6,591 nucleotides of DNA. Source: an uncultured Actinomycetes bacterium (lineage in GTDB: Bacteria; Actinomycetota; Actinomycetes; S36-B12). The stretch is from NCBI GenBank assembly GCA_937876275.1, contig CALFIA010000251.1:1-6591 (forward strand), read 5' to 3'. A program made the translations under genes and the position numbers. Positions within the stretch are counted from its first letter, which is position 1; each line of letters begins with the position of its first letter. This document shows, one piece after another, positions 5,891 through 6,591 of this stretch. The notes beneath the pieces were generated by a model. It saw nothing but the letters and a program-made list of their open reading frames with translations, made no database searches and was not told where the DNA came from.

Positions 5891-6591
5891 GAAACCTCCC
5901 GAGATATGAACGAAGCGGGGTCTTGCTCGAACGCCTTCCTGCACCCCATGGCGCAGAAGTAATAGGTCGTCCCTTCGTAATCGAAGGGACGGTTGGCGGG
6001 GACAGCCTCGACTGTCATTCCGCAGACGAGATCGATGACCTCGTCAGGCTCGATCATCGGCAGCATCATCCGCTTGCGTGCCTTGAGGGCACCTGCGGCG
6101 CGGAGCTCAACGAGCTCACCGAGGATCGACACCGCGATCTCACGATGACTCGTGTGACCGAGATCGAGACCGATGGGTACGCGCAGCTGGTCGAGCTTGC
6201 TGCGCGACACTCCTTGATCGGCGAGGAATCCACGCACGACCTCACCACGCTTGCGCGAGGCGACCAGGCCGACCATGACCGCGTCGGCACGAAGTGCCTC
6301 GGTCACGGCCTCTTCATCGCCATGACCCTGAGTCGCAATGACAACGCACGTTGACGGCGTCACCATCGTGGACACGAAGTCAGGGCCGTCGACGAGATCA
6401 GCACGCCAGCCGACTCCGCGCACGAGATCGACAAGGGTCATCGCCATCGGCGAGCGACCCACGACGAGCACATGCGGAAGTGCGGCGACCGGCTCGATGA
6501 AGATCTGGAGTGCACCTTCGCTCTGGCATGACATCGGAACAGACATCACGCCGTCAGGGATGTGCATCGCCGCGAGGTCCTTCTCCTGGCC
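5884..6591 (-). CDS. CoxI/XdhC family protein with C-terminal YHS domain, 5' end outside the window
   Basis: XdhC/CoxI proteins bind molybdenum cofactor and help its modification and insertion into CODH or xanthine dehydrogenase type enzymes. Visible from the right edge: the end of the XdhC_CoxI domain (PMSCQSEGALQIFIEP), then the Rossmann-like XdhC_C domain with VLVVGRSPMA, GLVASRKR and the diagnostic VPIGLDLGHTSHREIAVSI. The C-terminus is a YHS domain (about 6036-5905) with VCGM, YYFC and GCRKAF, offering three cysteines as metal ligands. An internal ATG at 6567 exists, but the frame is open to the edge and a start there would remove most of the N-terminal domain, so the gene is taken as partial. 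Its last seven bases overlap coxG. The YHS fusion is discussed as a finding. coxI or coxF could both apply, so no symbol is given. Confidence 0.88.
   Translation of the reverse strand, partial: GQEKDLAAMHIPDGVMSVPMSCQSEGALQIFIEPVAALPHVLVVGRSPMAMTLVDLVRGVGWRADLVDGPDFVSTMVTPSTCVVIATQGHGDEEAVTEALRADAVMVGLVASRKRGEVVRGFLADQGVSRSKLDQLRVPIGLDLGHTSHREIAVSILGELVELRAAGALKARKRMMLPMIEPDEVIDLVCGMTVEAVPANRPFDYEGTTYYFCAMGCRKAFEQDPASFISREVSC
5895..5900 (-). promoter_or_regulatory. Ribosome binding site of coxG
   Basis: GGGAGG on the minus strand, inside the last codons of the CoxI-like gene and four bases before ATG 5890. It decides the coxG start against the 18-residue longer form. Confidence 0.7.

Overview
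The window looks like part of a carbon monoxide dehydrogenase (Mo-CODH, cox) accessory locus from a high-GC, probably actinobacterial, genome. The evidence is strong G/C preference at third codon positions, GTG starts, tightly packed genes with 4-14 base overlaps, and the gene content: MoeA, CoxD (MoxR-type AAA+ ATPase), CoxE (VWA protein), CoxG (SRPBCC protein) and a CoxI/XdhC-type protein. The structural subunits CoxM, CoxS and CoxL are not in the window. A related molybdenum hydroxylase of the xanthine oxidase family therefore cannot be excluded as the client enzyme. The taxon is inferred from composition and gene set only.

Layout. Positions 1-664 (minus) hold the N-terminal half of moeA, cut by the left edge. 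A 133-base divergent intergenic region (665-797) separates it from a plus-strand operon: an unrecognised 80-residue protein (798-1040), coxD (1045-1917), coxE (1904-3037), an unrecognised 98-residue protein (3041-3337) and a 142-residue protein with GIY-YIG-like motifs (3334-3762). Positions 3763-3894 are a convergent intergenic region with a strong hairpin, taken as a shared terminator. From 3895 to the right edge everything is on the minus strand. Read in transcription order it is a CoxI/XdhC protein with a C-terminal YHS domain (5' end outside the window), coxG, and five consecutive small proteins of 84, 75, 84, 91 and 119 residues, each with one N-terminal membrane segment.

How the parts fit. 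MoeA inserts molybdenum into molybdopterin. CoxI/XdhC proteins bind the finished cofactor and prepare it for insertion. CoxD and CoxE are known to be needed for completing the CODH active site with sulfur and copper. CoxG ties CODH to the membrane and the respiratory quinone pool. The five small membrane proteins sit directly behind coxG with almost no spacing. They are the least explained part of the window, and I suggest they form a membrane assembly that works with CoxG/CODH. The two unrecognised small proteins and the GIY-YIG-like protein travel with coxDE and are candidate extra maturation or assembly factors.
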